Assembly: GCA_024637305.1 (NCBI GenBank)
Contig: JAGXFI010000004.1
Span: 1 to 39,637 of the forward strand
Origin: Sulfitobacter sp.
Lineage (GTDB): Bacteria > Pseudomonadota > Alphaproteobacteria > Rhodobacterales > Rhodobacteraceae
Reading direction: 5' to 3'
Length of the DNA: 39,637 nt
Both the position numbers and the translations under genes were made by a program. This document shows, in pieces, positions 1 to 8,886 of this stretch. The first letter of the stretch is position 1. Each line of letters starts with the position of its first letter. The notes under the pieces are model-generated. The model made no database searches, was not told the DNA's origin, and was given only the letters and a program-made list of their open reading frames with translations.

Positions 1-677
1 GCGGTCGGCTTGGCTGCCATGTTCTCGCTGTTCATTTCGTTCGCCCATTCGATCAGCTTGGCCGCGGCCATGATCGCGTTCACGCCCGTATGCAGCAGCG
101 ACGAATGCACCTCAAAGCCGATCACATGGGTGTTGAAGCCTACGCCGCCCTTGTGGCCCGTGACGGCCTGCATCGTGGACGGCTCGCCCACGATCACGGC
201 AGAGCCTTTGGGCACCACACCCTGCATTGCCGCAATCATTGGCGGCGCGCCGGTGCAGCCGACCTCCTCGTCGAAGCTCAGCGCAATCTGAAGCGGCCGC
301 TTCACCCCGGCGTGATGCGCTTCAACCAAAGCCCAAAGCGCCAACGCGTCGAATCCCTTCATGTCGCAGGTGCCACGCCCGTAATAGCGTCCGTCACGCT
401 CTACGACCGAGAAGGGATCGCTCTCCCAGGGCTGGCCATCAACGGGAACGACATCGGTATGCCCCGACAGCACGATTGCGCCGTCCTGGCGTGGTCCGAC
501 ATGCGCGAACAACGCATGCTTGGGCTGATCGGGATCGACATAGCGGTGCGATTCGATGCCATGGCTGTCGAGATAATTCGCGACCCAGTCGATCAGTGGA
601 ATATTGCTGTCCCGCGACACAGTGGGAAAACTGATCAGCTTTTCCATGAGTTCAAACGGGCTGAGATGCGTGGCCAT
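1..677 (-). CDS. argE: Acetylornithine deacetylase, M20 family (3' part outside window)
   Basis: Zinc-dependent M20 amidohydrolase expected to remove the acetyl group from N-acetylornithine in arginine synthesis, or a related N-acyl amino acid. The first 225 residues are visible. They begin MATHLSPFELMEKLISFPTVS and carry the metal-site motifs SGHTDVVPVD, GRGTCDMKGF, DEEVGC and VGEPS in family order. The ATG at 677 follows a GAGGAAAAG ribosome site. The gene starts 11 bp after the stop of the peptide-transporter ATPase on the same strand, so the two are probably cotranscribed. That would fit hydrolysis of an imported acylated amino acid or peptide. The N-terminus matches ArgE better than DapE or carboxypeptidase G, but exact substrate is inference. 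The C-terminal dimerisation domain end lies outside the window. Confidence 0.9.
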   Translation of the reverse strand, partial: MATHLSPFELMEKLISFPTVSRDSNIPLIDWVANYLDSHGIESHRYVDPDQPKHALFAHVGPRQDGAIVLSGHTDVVPVDGQPWESDPFSVVERDGRYYGRGTCDMKGFDALALWALVEAHHAGVKRPLQIALSFDEEVGCTGAPPMIAAMQGVVPKGSAVIVGEPSTMQAVTGHKGGVGFNTHVIGFEVHSSLLHTGVNAIMAAAKLIEWANEMNSENMAAKPT

Positions 678-688
678 AGTTCTTTTCC

Positions 689-2521
689 TCAATAACCGCT
701 GTCGGTTTCCAGAACCAGATGCCCCGGCTCTACCTCGCGGTAGACGGACGGTTCCGCCTTGTAGGTTACCGGATGGATCGGCGACGGAATCGGTTTGAAA
801 TTCAAGTCCTTTTCCGACTTGCGCTGGCGCGGGTCGGCGATTGGCACCGCCTTCATCAAGGCCTGAGTGTAGGGGTGTTGCGGATTTTCGAACACCCTTC
901 GCCGCGATCCAAGCTCGACGATCCGGCCCAGATACATGACGCCGACCTGATGGCTGACCCGTTCAACCACCGCCATGTCGTGGCTGATGAACAGGAACGA
1001 CAGGTCCAGTTCCAGTTGCAGCTCCATCATCAGGTTCAGCACCTGCGCCTGCACGCTGACGTCCAGTGCCGATACCGCCTCGTCCGCGATGATGAGCTTG
1101 GGGTTGAGCGCGAGCGCGCGCGCGATTGCGACACGTTGGCGCTGACCGCCGGACAGCTCATGCGGATAGCGGCGCATGAAACTGCGCGGCAACTCCACCC
1201 GGTCGAACAGCATCTCGACCCGCTTGCGGCCCTCTTCACCCTTGAACATGCCGAAATTATGCATCGGCTCCGCCACCTGATCGCTGAGTTGCATTTGCGG
1301 ATTCAGAGATGCGAAGGGATCCTGAAAGATCATCTGCATGTCCAGACGCGCGGTGCGCAGATCACGCTGGCTCAACGCCATGATGTCCTTGCCGGCAAGA
1401 TTGATCTCGCCGTGGAGAGGCTCCACCAGTCGCAGGATCGACCGCCCTGCCGTGGACTTGCCACAGCCGGATTCGCCCACGAGACTCAGCGTCTGGCCTT
1501 TGTTGATCGAAAAAGACAGATCCTCGACCGCATGAACATTGGCCACGGTGCGCCGCAGGAACCCGCCCGTCACGGGGAAGCGTGTCGTCAGGTGTTTGAC
1601 CGACAGCAGCACCTCATCAGTGCCCTTGATCGGCACGATTTCCTTGTCTTTGGTTCCGAGCAGTTTCATCGGCTCCGGATAAGGTTTTCCGGTCATCTCG
1701 CCCAGCTTGGGCACGGCGGCCAGCAGCGCCTTGGTATAGGCGTGCTTTGGATTCTCGAAGATTTCCTCGACCGTGCCTTCTTCGACCTTGTTGCCGCGGA
1801 ACATCACGACCACGCGGTCCGCCATTTGTGCGACCACGGCCATGTCGTGCGTGATGAACATCACGGCGGTGCCGGTTTCACGCTTCAGGCGGTCGATCAA
1901 TGCAAGGATTTCCGCCTGAATGGTCACATCCAGCGCAGTGGTTGGTTCATCGGCGATCAGCAGCCGCGGCTCGCAGGCAAGCGCCATCGCAATCACGACG
2001 CGCTGGCGCATGCCACCAGAAAGCTCGTGCGGATATTGCTTGAGTCGCCGCTCTGGCTCAGGAATGCGGACCTGGCGCATCAGTTCAAGCGCCCGCGCCT
2101 CCGCCTGCGCGCGGTTCATCTTCTTATGCAGACGCAAACCCTCGGTCAACTGCTTTCCCACAGTGAAGACCGGGTTCAGCGCCGTCATCGGCTCTTGAAA
2201 TATCATGCCGATATCGTTGCCCCGAATGGCCCGCATCTGGTCCTGTGGAGCCTGCGCCAGATCGACATTGCTGCCGTCCGTGCGATCAAAAAGCATCGTC
2301 CCGCCCGCGATCTCGCCGCCGCCGTATTCGACCAGCCGCATCAGCGAAAGCGAGGAAACCGATTTGCCCGACCCGGATTCGCCGACCACACAGACGGTTT
2401 CACCCGGATTGATGTCGAAAGACACGTCCTCGACTCCGACGACAGGCCCGTCTTTGGTCTGAAACTCGACCCTCAGCCCGTTGATGCGGGCAATTGGCCC
2501 CGCCTCCGAATGATCCAGCAT
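689..2521 (-). CDS. Peptide ABC transporter ATP-binding protein with two fused nucleotide-binding domains (DppD-DppF type)
   Basis: Cytoplasmic ATPase that powers a dipeptide/oligopeptide importer. Both domains that are usually separate DppD and DppF proteins sit in one chain of about 610 residues. The first has Walker A GESGSGKS (residues 47-54), signature LSGGMRQRV and Walker [13 protein letters not shown]. The second has [17 protein letters not shown] and [12 protein letters not shown]. Each domain ends in the oligopeptide-type C-terminal extension with the usual HPYT motif ([16 protein letters not shown]). I start at the ATG at 2521; a TTG two codons upstream (2527) is possible and neither has a strong ribosome site. 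It is transcribed away from the binding-protein gene at 2817, with argE 11 bp downstream. In E. coli the corresponding genes are colinear, so the divergent arrangement is a local feature. Confidence 0.95.
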   Translation of the reverse strand: MLDHSEAGPIARINGLRVEFQTKDGPVVGVEDVSFDINPGETVCVVGESGSGKSVSSLSLMRLVEYGGGEIAGGTMLFDRTDGSNVDLAQAPQDQMRAIRGNDIGMIFQEPMTALNPVFTVGKQLTEGLRLHKKMNRAQAEARALELMRQVRIPEPERRLKQYPHELSGGMRQRVVIAMALACEPRLLIADEPTTALDVTIQAEILALIDRLKRETGTAVMFITHDMAVVAQMADRVVVMFRGNKVEEGTVEEIFENPKHAYTKALLAAVPKLGEMTGKPYPEPMKLLGTKDKEIVPIKGTDEVLLSVKHLTTRFPVTGGFLRRTVANVHAVEDLSFSINKGQTLSLVGESGCGKSTAGRSILRLVEPLHGEINLAGKDIMALSQRDLRTARLDMQMIFQDPFASLNPQMQLSDQVAEPMHNFGMFKGEEGRKRVEMLFDRVELPRSFMRRYPHELSGGQRQRVAIARALALNPKLIIADEAVSALDVSVQAQVLNLMMELQLELDLSFLFISHDMAVVERVSHQVGVMYLGRIVELGSRRRVFENPQHPYTQALMKAVPIADPRQRKSEKDLNFKPIPSPIHPVTYKAEPSVYREVEPGHLVLETDSGY

Positions 2522-2816
2522 ATCCAACCCCGTTGCCTGCGATTGCCTGAGCTAAGGCCAACGGGGGGCCGGTGTCAAACACCGCGCGGCACACAGCCCG
2601 GTTTCCGTGGATCAGGCACTCAGAAGGGTTGCAATTTTCTGTGAAACTGTTTCGATAGCGCCATGCGGTCCGGGGGGCGAAGGGTAAAGTCAGGAGTTTG
2701 TCGATTTCTTCGACGGATTTGCCGGCAACATATCTCACCCCCGAGCGATGCAAACGATGCCGGACGAAAACCGGCGTAGAACGTGGCACATCAAAGTGCC
2801 CAACAAGGAGTATACG
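2522..2816. promoter_or_regulatory. Divergent control region between ABC ATPase and binding-protein genes
   Basis: This 295-bp gap separates divergently transcribed halves of one transporter, so it must hold promoters for both directions. I do not see convincing -35/-10 pairs or a palindromic operator by eye. The only strong element is the ribosome site AAGGAG at 2805-2810, six bases ahead of the ATG at 2817, which fixes the binding-protein start. Confidence 0.5.
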
Positions 2817-4535
2817 ATGAAAATGAAATCCATTCTTCTGGGAGCCGTCGCGATGACGGCCCTCGCGCCGATGGCGTTCGCCGAAGGGCACGAGGGCGAG
2901 CGGGGCCGCGATGGCCAGGTCAACATCATCTACTGGCAGGCACCCTCGATTCTGAACCCGTATCTTTCAGGCGGCACCAAGGATCTCGAATCTGCGTCAC
3001 TAGTTATCGAGCCGCTGGGCCGCTATGACGAAACCGGCGCACTCGTGCCGTATCTCGTGGACGAAATTCCCACGGTCGAAAACGGCGGCGTAAGCGAAGA
3101 CCTCACGTCGATCACCTGGAAGCTGTCCGAAGGCATCACGTGGTCCGATGGCACCCCTGTGACCTCCGCCGACATCGCGTTCACGGCGGAATACTGCATG
3201 CACCCCGAAGGCGGTTGCGCGCAGGGTGCCAAGTTCGATGGCGTCAAGGAAGTCGAGATCGTCGATGACCGGACGGTTACCGTGCACTTCAACGAACCCA
3301 AACCAAACCCCTACGGTCCCTTCATGGGCGCGCAGTCACCGATCATCCAGAAGGCACAGTTCGCCGAATGTCTCGGGGCCAAGGCACCTGAATGCACCGA
3401 AGCCAACTTCAACCCGATCGGCACCGGTCCTTTCGTCGTGACGGATTTCCGTCCCAATGACGTAATCCAGATGGTGGCCAACGAAAACTTCCGCGAGGAA
3501 GGCAAGCCAGCTTTCGCCTCGCTGACGTTCAAGGGCGGCGGCGATGCAACTGCTGCGGGCCGCGCGGTTATGGAAACCGGCGAATTCGACTACGCTTGGA
3601 ACCTGCAACTGGCACCTGACGTGCTGGCCAAGCAGGCCGAAGGCGGCATGGGGACACCGATCTCCGCATTCGGCACGCTGGTCGAACGGATCGAGATGAA
3701 CCTCACCGATCCGTCGCCCGAGCTGCCCGAAGGCGAGCGGTCCACCGTGGCGCATCCGCACCCGATCCTGTCGGACTTCAAGGTGCGCAAGGCGCTGTCA
3801 ATGGCAATCGACCGTCCGCTGCTGGTCGAAGTCGGCTATGGTCAGGCCGGTCGCCCGACCTGCAACCTCGTCCCCGCTCCGGCGCTTTATGCCACGGACA
3901 ACACCGAATGTCTGACGCAGGACATCGAAGGGGCAAAGGCGCTTCTGGACGAAGCCGGCTGGACCGATACGGACGGCGACGGCATCCGCGACAAGGACGG
4001 CAAGAAACTGTCCCTGCTCTATCAAACATCGACCAACGCTGTCCGTCAGGACTTTCAGGCGTTGATCAAGGATTGGTGGAACCAGATCGGTGTCGAAACC
4101 GAACTGCGCAATGTTGATGCCTCTGTATTCTTCGGCGGTGATCCCGGTTCGCCCGACACGTTCCAGAAGTTCTATGCGGACGTGGAAATGTACGCCAACA
4201 ACTTCGACGGCACGGACCCGCAATCCTATCTTGCGGCCTATCGTTGCGGTAACGAGCCAAAGCCATCCAGCCAGTGGCAGGGTGAGAACATCAACCGCTT
4301 CTGTAACGAAGATTACGACAACCTGCTGGACGAACTGTCCCGGACGGGTGAGCTTGAAAAGCGCGGCGAGATCGCCAAGCGCCTGAACGAGATCATCACC
4401 AAGGACACAATGACGATTGTTCCACTGGTGGATCGTGGTCGGGTATCGGCAAAGTCCAACACGCTTGGCGGTGTCGTCCTGAACACCTGGGACTCCGAGC
4501 TGTGGAATGTGGCCGACTGGTACCGCATGAAGTAA
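2817..4535 (+). CDS. Peptide ABC transporter substrate-binding protein (SBP family 5)
   Basis: Periplasmic binding protein of 572 residues that captures peptides, or related cationic or opine-like compounds, and delivers them to the permeases encoded at 4928-6926. A Sec signal peptide is clear: MKMKS, a hydrophobic stretch, then cleavage after AFA near residue 22, leaving an acidic EGHEGERGRDG start. The family-5 N-terminal pattern follows (LNPYLSGG, then WSDGTPVTSADIAFT and the GTGPFVV motif). The ATG at 2817 is chosen over an in-frame upstream ATG because of a perfect AAGGAG six bases before it and the signal peptide immediately after. A hairpin follows the stop codon at 4573-4598, and the permease genes begin about 390 bp later. 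The substrate cannot be read from sequence. Confidence 0.95.
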   Translation: MKMKSILLGAVAMTALAPMAFAEGHEGERGRDGQVNIIYWQAPSILNPYLSGGTKDLESASLVIEPLGRYDETGALVPYLVDEIPTVENGGVSEDLTSITWKLSEGITWSDGTPVTSADIAFTAEYCMHPEGGCAQGAKFDGVKEVEIVDDRTVTVHFNEPKPNPYGPFMGAQSPIIQKAQFAECLGAKAPECTEANFNPIGTGPFVVTDFRPNDVIQMVANENFREEGKPAFASLTFKGGGDATAAGRAVMETGEFDYAWNLQLAPDVLAKQAEGGMGTPISAFGTLVERIEMNLTDPSPELPEGERSTVAHPHPILSDFKVRKALSMAIDRPLLVEVGYGQAGRPTCNLVPAPALYATDNTECLTQDIEGAKALLDEAGWTDTDGDGIRDKDGKKLSLLYQTSTNAVRQDFQALIKDWWNQIGVETELRNVDASVFFGGDPGSPDTFQKFYADVEMYANNFDGTDPQSYLAAYRCGNEPKPSSQWQGENINRFCNEDYDNLLDELSRTGELEKRGEIAKRLNEIITKDTMTIVPLVDRGRVSAKSNTLGGVVLNTWDSELWNVADWYRMK

Positions 4536-4572
4536 GAGCGGCGGCGGGGGGGTCCCCGCTCGCCCTCGATCT

Positions 4573-4598
4573 GTAAGGCGGGGATTTCCCCGCCTTAC
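4573..4598 (+). terminator. Stem-loop after the binding-protein gene
   Basis: GTAAGGCGGGG pairs perfectly with CCCCGCCTTAC across an ATTT loop, giving an 11-bp stem. A short TTT follows within a few bases. This is either a partial terminator or a 3' stabilising hairpin. Such elements commonly let the binding protein be made in excess over the permeases downstream. Confidence 0.7.
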
Positions 4599-4636
4599 GT
4601 TTCCGCACATAGCCCCCATCTGAAAAGGTTCACTTG

Positions 4637-4890
4637 ATGCCGCTGGATGTCTACCTCGCCTACCCCGGAACAGTCTCGGTTGTTTTCGCGGTGCCAGCCC
4701 ATCTCGCCGCAAATGGTCACGTTTTGGACGGCGTATCTGGTGGTTGACGCCACTCTTTTCGTCATCTACGCAGCCGCGTCCGCCCGAACCAAGGGCAAGC
4801 TGGCCAACCGCAGGAACCTGCCCAACCGGCTGTCGGGCACGATGATGTCGGGTCCGAAGCCCGGCCAGGAACGAAGGAAGCACATGAACG
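4637..4890 (+). pseudogene. Decayed LysE/RhtB-family amino acid exporter
   Basis: The spacer between binding protein and permease holds two pieces that read like the ends of a LysE-family exporter in different frames. From the ATG at 4637 (AAAGG nearby upstream) the frame reads MPLDVYLAYPGTVSVVFAVP, matching the usual LysE N-terminus of the MxLDxYLAYLGTV type, and stops at 4747. In the +1 frame from about 4713, a hydrophobic segment WTAYLVVDATLFVIYAAASA followed by basic residues and NRLSGTMMSG resembles the last helix and Arg-x-x-SG tail of the family. Roughly 120 central residues of the normal 205 are absent. Recognition is by eye and pattern. The alternative is a meaningless spacer. Confidence 0.5.
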
Positions 4891-4927
4891 CTGCCCCCCT
4901 CCCCCCAGCCATGACGGAGCCCCGTAC

Positions 4928-5935
4928 ATGCTGACCTTCACCATACGACGGCTTGTGCTGTCGATACCGACCCTGCTGTTCATCAGCCTGGTAATCTTTG
5001 GCCTGTTGCAACTCGCCCCCGGCGATCCGATGGCGCAGGTGCCTCTGACCGTCCCGCCTGAAGTCAAACAAAAGATGCGCGAGGCGCTCGGTCTCGGCGA
5101 AGCCTGGTACGTCCAATACTGGAAATGGCTGGTGCAGTTTTTCTGGGTTGAGCCGCTGGTGTTCTTCGACTGGCTGTTCGGCACCGAGTTCTCATCCGGG
5201 ATGCAGCGCGTGATAAGCTGGCAAACCCGTTCCCCGGTGATGGATATCGTCGTGCAGCGGATGCCGCAGACCTTGTGGGTCGTGGGACTGGCCTATGTGG
5301 TCGGCATTCTCATCGCGATCCCCATCGGTATCTACTCCGCGTATCGCCACTATTCCCTGTTCGATCAGACCGGAACTTTCATCACGATGATCGGGTTTTC
5401 GATCCCGCCATTCTTTACCGGTCCGCTGCTGATCGTGATCTTTTCGGTCTATCTGGGCTGGCTGCCGTCGATCTACGACACCACTCATGTGGTGCGCGAC
5501 TGGGAAAGCTTCAAAGTGCAGTTTTTCCAGATGATCATGCCGGTGATGGTGCTTGCGCTGCAGACCACTGCGCAGATCAGCCGCTACATGCGGGGCGCGA
5601 TGCTTGATAATCTCAACCAGGACTACGTGCGGACTGCGCGGGCCAAGGGCCTGCGTGAAAGCGTCGTTGTGATGGTCCATGTGCTGCGCAACTCCATGAT
5701 CCCTGTCGTGACCGTCATCGCGCTGGGGATGCCCGCAATCTTCGGCGGGGCTATCATTACCGAGAACGTTTTCAAGGTGAACGGCATTGGCCAGCTTCTG
5801 CTGACCGCGCTCTTTGCCAACGATCTGCCGATGGTCATGACGCTCACGTTCATCTTTGCCATCCTGATCGTGCTGTTCAACTTGGTCGCCGATGTTCTCT
5901 ACGGCCTGCTTGACCCGAGGATCCGCTATGACTGA
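4928..5935 (+). CDS. Peptide ABC transporter permease, DppB type
   Basis: Inner-membrane permease subunit of 335 residues. It begins MLTFTIRRLVLSIPTLLFIS, the standard DppB/OppB first helix, followed by the FGLLQLAPGDP motif. Near the C-terminus it has the cytoplasmic EAA-loop region (DYVRTARAKGLRESVV) that docks on the ATPase, then IPVVTVIALGMPAIFGGAIITENVF. The region after the first helix contains an insertion rich in aromatic residues (YWKWLVQFFWVEPLVFFDWLFG) typical of the longer DppB subgroup. The start at 4928 has GGAG nine bases upstream. The 3' end overlaps the next permease gene by 8 bp, which implies translational coupling. Confidence 0.95.
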   Translation: MLTFTIRRLVLSIPTLLFISLVIFGLLQLAPGDPMAQVPLTVPPEVKQKMREALGLGEAWYVQYWKWLVQFFWVEPLVFFDWLFGTEFSSGMQRVISWQTRSPVMDIVVQRMPQTLWVVGLAYVVGILIAIPIGIYSAYRHYSLFDQTGTFITMIGFSIPPFFTGPLLIVIFSVYLGWLPSIYDTTHVVRDWESFKVQFFQMIMPVMVLALQTTAQISRYMRGAMLDNLNQDYVRTARAKGLRESVVVMVHVLRNSMIPVVTVIALGMPAIFGGAIITENVFKVNGIGQLLLTALFANDLPMVMTLTFIFAILIVLFNLVADVLYGLLDPRIRYD

Positions 5936-6926
5936 GCAACCGATCCCCGCCAGCCCCATCGAGGGCGATATGGAAACTTTCGGCGCGTTGGCCGACAAGG
6001 AACCGCAAAAGCCGCCGCGGGCGCAGTGGAAGGATGTCTGGGACCAGTTCCGCAAACACAAAGGAGCCGTCTTTGGCGGCGGCTTTCTGATCTTCATCAC
6101 GCTTGCGGTAATCTTTGGTCCCTACATCTGGAACGTGGACCCGAAAACGCTCGACATCCGCAACAAGGACTGGCGGCCGATCTATATCCTGCTGTTTGAT
6201 GCCGATGCCAAGGCCGGATGGGCGCATCCGTTCGGCACCGACCAACTGGGCAGGGACATCATGGCGCAAATGATCGCCGGGGGGCGCGTGTCGATGGCCG
6301 TGGGTTGGCTCGCGATGGGGCTCGCGCTTGTCATCGGCACTGCCGTCGGCGTCCTGGCGGGTTACTTCAAGCGCATGGATTTCTGGCTGATGCGATTCAC
6401 CGATCTGGTGCTGTCGCTGCCGGTGTTGCCGTTGGTTCTGCTGGCCGTGACACTGTTCCGCCAACCGCTTAGGGCGGCGTATGGACCGGAAGGCGGCATG
6501 TTCATCCTGATCGTCGGGGTCATCGCCCTGACTTCGTGGATGCAGACCGCGCGGATCGTGCGGGGGGACATCCTCGCGCTGAAAGAGCGCGAATTCATCC
6601 TTGCGGCCCGATCCATCGGAACCACGCCGGGCAAGATAATCCTGCGGCACCTCCTGCCCAACGTGATTTCACCCATCATGGTCTCCGCCACATTGGGCCT
6701 GGCTGTCGCGATCATCACCGAGAGTGCCCTGTCGTTCCTTGGCGTCGGCTTCCCGTCCGACTTTCCAACATGGGGCAAGCTGCTGGCGGATGCCGTAGAC
6801 CGCATGCAGGAATATCCCGAACGTGTTCTGCTTCCGGGTATCGCGATCTCGCTGACGGTACTGAGCGTGAACTATCTGGGCGACGGTTTGCGCGACGCGC
6901 TGGATCCTCGGATTCGAGGGCGCTAG
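5928..6926 (+). CDS. Peptide ABC transporter permease, DppC type
   Basis: Second inner-membrane permease subunit, 332 residues. It starts MTEQPIPASPIEGDMETFG, with a cytoplasmic N-terminal tail of about 50 residues before the first helix (FGGGFLIFITLAVIFGPYIW). The DppC hallmarks are present: HPFGTDQLGRDIMAQMIAGGRVS, the EAA loop (EREFILAARSIGTTPGKIILRHLLPN) and the C-terminal SFLGVGFPSDFPTWGKLLADA. The ATG at 5928 overlaps the upstream stop by 8 bp. An in-frame ATG at 5892 lies inside the previous gene and adds residues not seen in the family. It ends the rightward transporter operon, with a strong hairpin just downstream. Confidence 0.95.
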   Translation: MTEQPIPASPIEGDMETFGALADKEPQKPPRAQWKDVWDQFRKHKGAVFGGGFLIFITLAVIFGPYIWNVDPKTLDIRNKDWRPIYILLFDADAKAGWAHPFGTDQLGRDIMAQMIAGGRVSMAVGWLAMGLALVIGTAVGVLAGYFKRMDFWLMRFTDLVLSLPVLPLVLLAVTLFRQPLRAAYGPEGGMFILIVGVIALTSWMQTARIVRGDILALKEREFILAARSIGTTPGKIILRHLLPNVISPIMVSATLGLAVAIITESALSFLGVGFPSDFPTWGKLLADAVDRMQEYPERVLLPGIAISLTVLSVNYLGDGLRDALDPRIRGR

Positions 6927-6936
6927 ACACGGTATC

Positions 6937-6981
6937 TGCGTGGCGGAATGCGTCCGGCAAAGCCGGCTGCGCCGCCACGCA
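6937..6981 (+). terminator. Nested hairpin ending the ABC permease operon
   Basis: TGCGTGGCGG at 6937-6946 pairs with CCGCCACGCA at 6972-6981. Inside it, a GCCGGC-type stem around 6953-6967 closes an AAA loop. It begins 11 bp after the permease stop. There is no U-run after it, so it could act as a terminator of weak intrinsic type, or as a transcript-stabilising hairpin. Confidence 0.6.
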
Positions 6982-7074
6982 AGAACCAAATGCCCTCCGC
7001 CATTTGCTTAACCCGGTGCACGCGCCATCTGTTTCGGGATGGAAAATAAAGACAGCTTCAACACCTGAAATCTG

Positions 7075-7330
7075 ACCCGGGGTCCCGTTTCGCGCACATT
7101 TATCGCGATTTTCGCGCCCATGGGTTTGGGTATCTTTGCCGCTCTCAGCGCGGGCCTTGCCGATGCGTATTTGCTCGGACAGGTCGGAGCATCCATCATA
7201 GCCGTAGTCGCGTTCATTTATCCGGTCACGACCGCCATCACCTCTCCGAGCATCGGACCAAGCGCGGGCCAATGCAATCAACCCCACCGAAATAGCCAGC
7301 TTGGGCGGTCTGATCGCGACCCGCGCGGTG
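7075..7330 (+). pseudogene. Fragment of a MATE-family multidrug exporter
   Basis: The frame through the ATG at 7120 reads GLGIFAALSAGLADAYLLGQ followed by VGASIIAVVAFIYPVTTAIT. This is the first two helices of a MATE transporter (compare the family pattern ADxYFxGQLG...LAAISFTFPVT). After SIGPSAG near 7265 the similarity continues only if the frame shifts (SAG then ANAI), and it is then lost. The rest of the expected 450 residues is absent, and no credible start precedes it. I therefore read a truncated, frameshifted remnant about 80 residues long, lying between the ABC operon and the DUF3422 gene. The remaining sequence to 7423 shows nothing I can name. Confidence 0.6.
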
Positions 7331-7423
7331 GGGTTGCTCAGGCTCGATCTGAAGTTTGTCGATACCCCTTGGACGCATGATCCACAGAGGAGGCTAGGGT
7401 GACAACAGGAAACACAAGGGCCG

Positions 7424-8701
7424 TCAGTCCGTTTCGTGACGCAACCGTCGGATGACAAGCCACACCAGTCCGACCACAGGCAATGTGATCAGCGCAACAA
7501 GGACAGCCTTGTCCAACCCCAGAACCGGCCCCGCGGGTGCAAGCACATAGGCCGCCAGCGACACGGCATAATAGCTGATCGCCACCACCGACAAGCCCTC
7601 GACGGTACGTTGCAGCCGCAGCTGCAAATCCGAACGCTTGTCCATGCTGGCGAGGATCTTCTGGTTCTGGGCTGACCGTTCGACATCCACCCGTGTCCGC
7701 AAGAGATCGCTGGCACGGACGGCCCGCGCCGACATTGCCTGCAAACGCGCTTCTGCGGCCTCGACCGTCCGCATCGCAGGCTCGTACCGACGCATCATGA
7801 ATTCGCCAAAGCCCTGACGGCCCATGAATCGCATCTCACGCAGCGCAAGGATCCGCTGGTTCACCAGCGCAGCATAGGCCTTGGTCGCGGCGAAACGATA
7901 GGCTGTGCGGGCGCTCAACTGTTCAAGCGCGACAGAAACGTCCAGGAGATCGTGGAGAGTCTCTTCTACCCGTTCCGAGGGACCGCGCATGGCCCCTGTC
8001 AACGAGACGAGCTGTGCGTCCAGCGCACCAAGCTCGGTGCCGAAATCGCGCACTGTGGTGAACCCGAGCATCGACATGGTCTTGTAGGTCTCGACCTCGC
8101 ACAGGCGCTGCACGATACGGCCAATGCGTCGCCGTCCCGTGTCGGGTGCCACGAACAAGGCGAACCGCAAGTGCCCTGCCGGATCAATGCGAAAGTCCCC
8201 TGCAACAACGGCGGCCCCTTCAAGCACCTCGGCCACCGCAAGGCTTTCCGCGACGAACCAGTCCTCAAGCAGCGGCGCGATTTCGTGCGGCGTTTCCGGT
8301 TGCGGCATGACCCGCAACAGCGCCGAGGTAATCCGCGGGCCGGGTGCTGCTTCCTGCCAGTCTTTGGGAAAGACTTCGAACTCCGCCGGATCAAAGGGTC
8401 GCGCACTCAGCGTGTCGATGAAAACGGTATAGGTCACGAACTCCGTGTGCTGTTCCCATTTCAGATGAAACTTGCCCATCGAGCCGAAATAATGCGTGGC
8501 CCCTGCCTCGGGCTTGGGTGCGCCGTAATGTGCCAGAAGCGCGCCCAGATGCGCCAGATCGGCCTTGCGGTCAGGCGAACGCGCGTCGCATTTAATCGCA
8601 AGATAGACAGCGACAGTCGATGTCGCGACAGCCGGAAAGGGCCGCGCGTGTAGCTCCGAATTCAAGCGGGTACGCAGAGGATGGTCTAGGATTGGTGCCA
8701 T
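7424..8701 (-). CDS. DUF3422 family membrane-anchored protein
   Basis: Protein of 425 residues, function unknown. It opens with the DUF3422 signature DHPLRTRLNSELHARPFPAV and continues with HYFGSMGKFHLKWEQHTEF and FTTVRDFGTELGALDAQL, which fit that family. The middle is predicted helical, with a coiled-coil-like stretch (AEARLQAMSARAVRASDLLRTRV). The last 70 residues hold two hydrophobic segments ending in a basic VIRRLRHETD tail, so the protein is probably anchored at the inner membrane with a large cytoplasmic N-terminal part. It stands alone: divergent spacers flank it, and the pntB terminator lies upstream. The ATG at 8701 begins exactly at the conserved N-terminus. Confidence 0.9.
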   Translation of the reverse strand: MAPILDHPLRTRLNSELHARPFPAVATSTVAVYLAIKCDARSPDRKADLAHLGALLAHYGAPKPEAGATHYFGSMGKFHLKWEQHTEFVTYTVFIDTLSARPFDPAEFEVFPKDWQEAAPGPRITSALLRVMPQPETPHEIAPLLEDWFVAESLAVAEVLEGAAVVAGDFRIDPAGHLRFALFVAPDTGRRRIGRIVQRLCEVETYKTMSMLGFTTVRDFGTELGALDAQLVSLTGAMRGPSERVEETLHDLLDVSVALEQLSARTAYRFAATKAYAALVNQRILALREMRFMGRQGFGEFMMRRYEPAMRTVEAAEARLQAMSARAVRASDLLRTRVDVERSAQNQKILASMDKRSDLQLRLQRTVEGLSVVAISYYAVSLAAYVLAPAGPVLGLDKAVLVALITLPVVGLVWLVIRRLRHETD

Positions 8702-8823
8702 GGCGGGTCCATCGGATGTTCGGTGATCTTTTCCCTATACGGGCTCGCCTTGCACAAAGAAAGAAAAAATCTATCGTTTTCAGTAGGTTGACGGCATACC
8801 GTCGCATACCACGTCTAAAGAGC

Positions 8824-8862
8824 ATGAAAAAGCCTCCGACGCTTTCGGGCCGGAGGCTTTGG
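8824..8862 (-). terminator. Rho-independent terminator of the pntAB operon
   Basis: AAAGCCTCCG at 8829-8838 pairs with CGGAGGCTTT at 8851-8860 across a 12-base loop. Read on the minus strand, the stem is followed by TTTTTC. It lies 25 bp after the pntB stop. The A-run on the other side would let it work weakly in the other direction too. Confidence 0.9.
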
Positions 8863-8886
8863 TTCGTACAGCGTAACGCGGAGGCG

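Noticed and set aside
719..2644. Plus-strand open frame of about 640 codons antisense to the ABC ATPase
   Set aside because: It mirrors the fused ATPase and is His/Arg-rich without motifs; a GC-bias shadow.
4536..4560. GC-rich imperfect inverted repeat directly after the binding-protein stop
   Set aside because: The pairing is short (6 bp) and interrupted by a G-run; the perfect stem at 4573-4598 is the more credible element.
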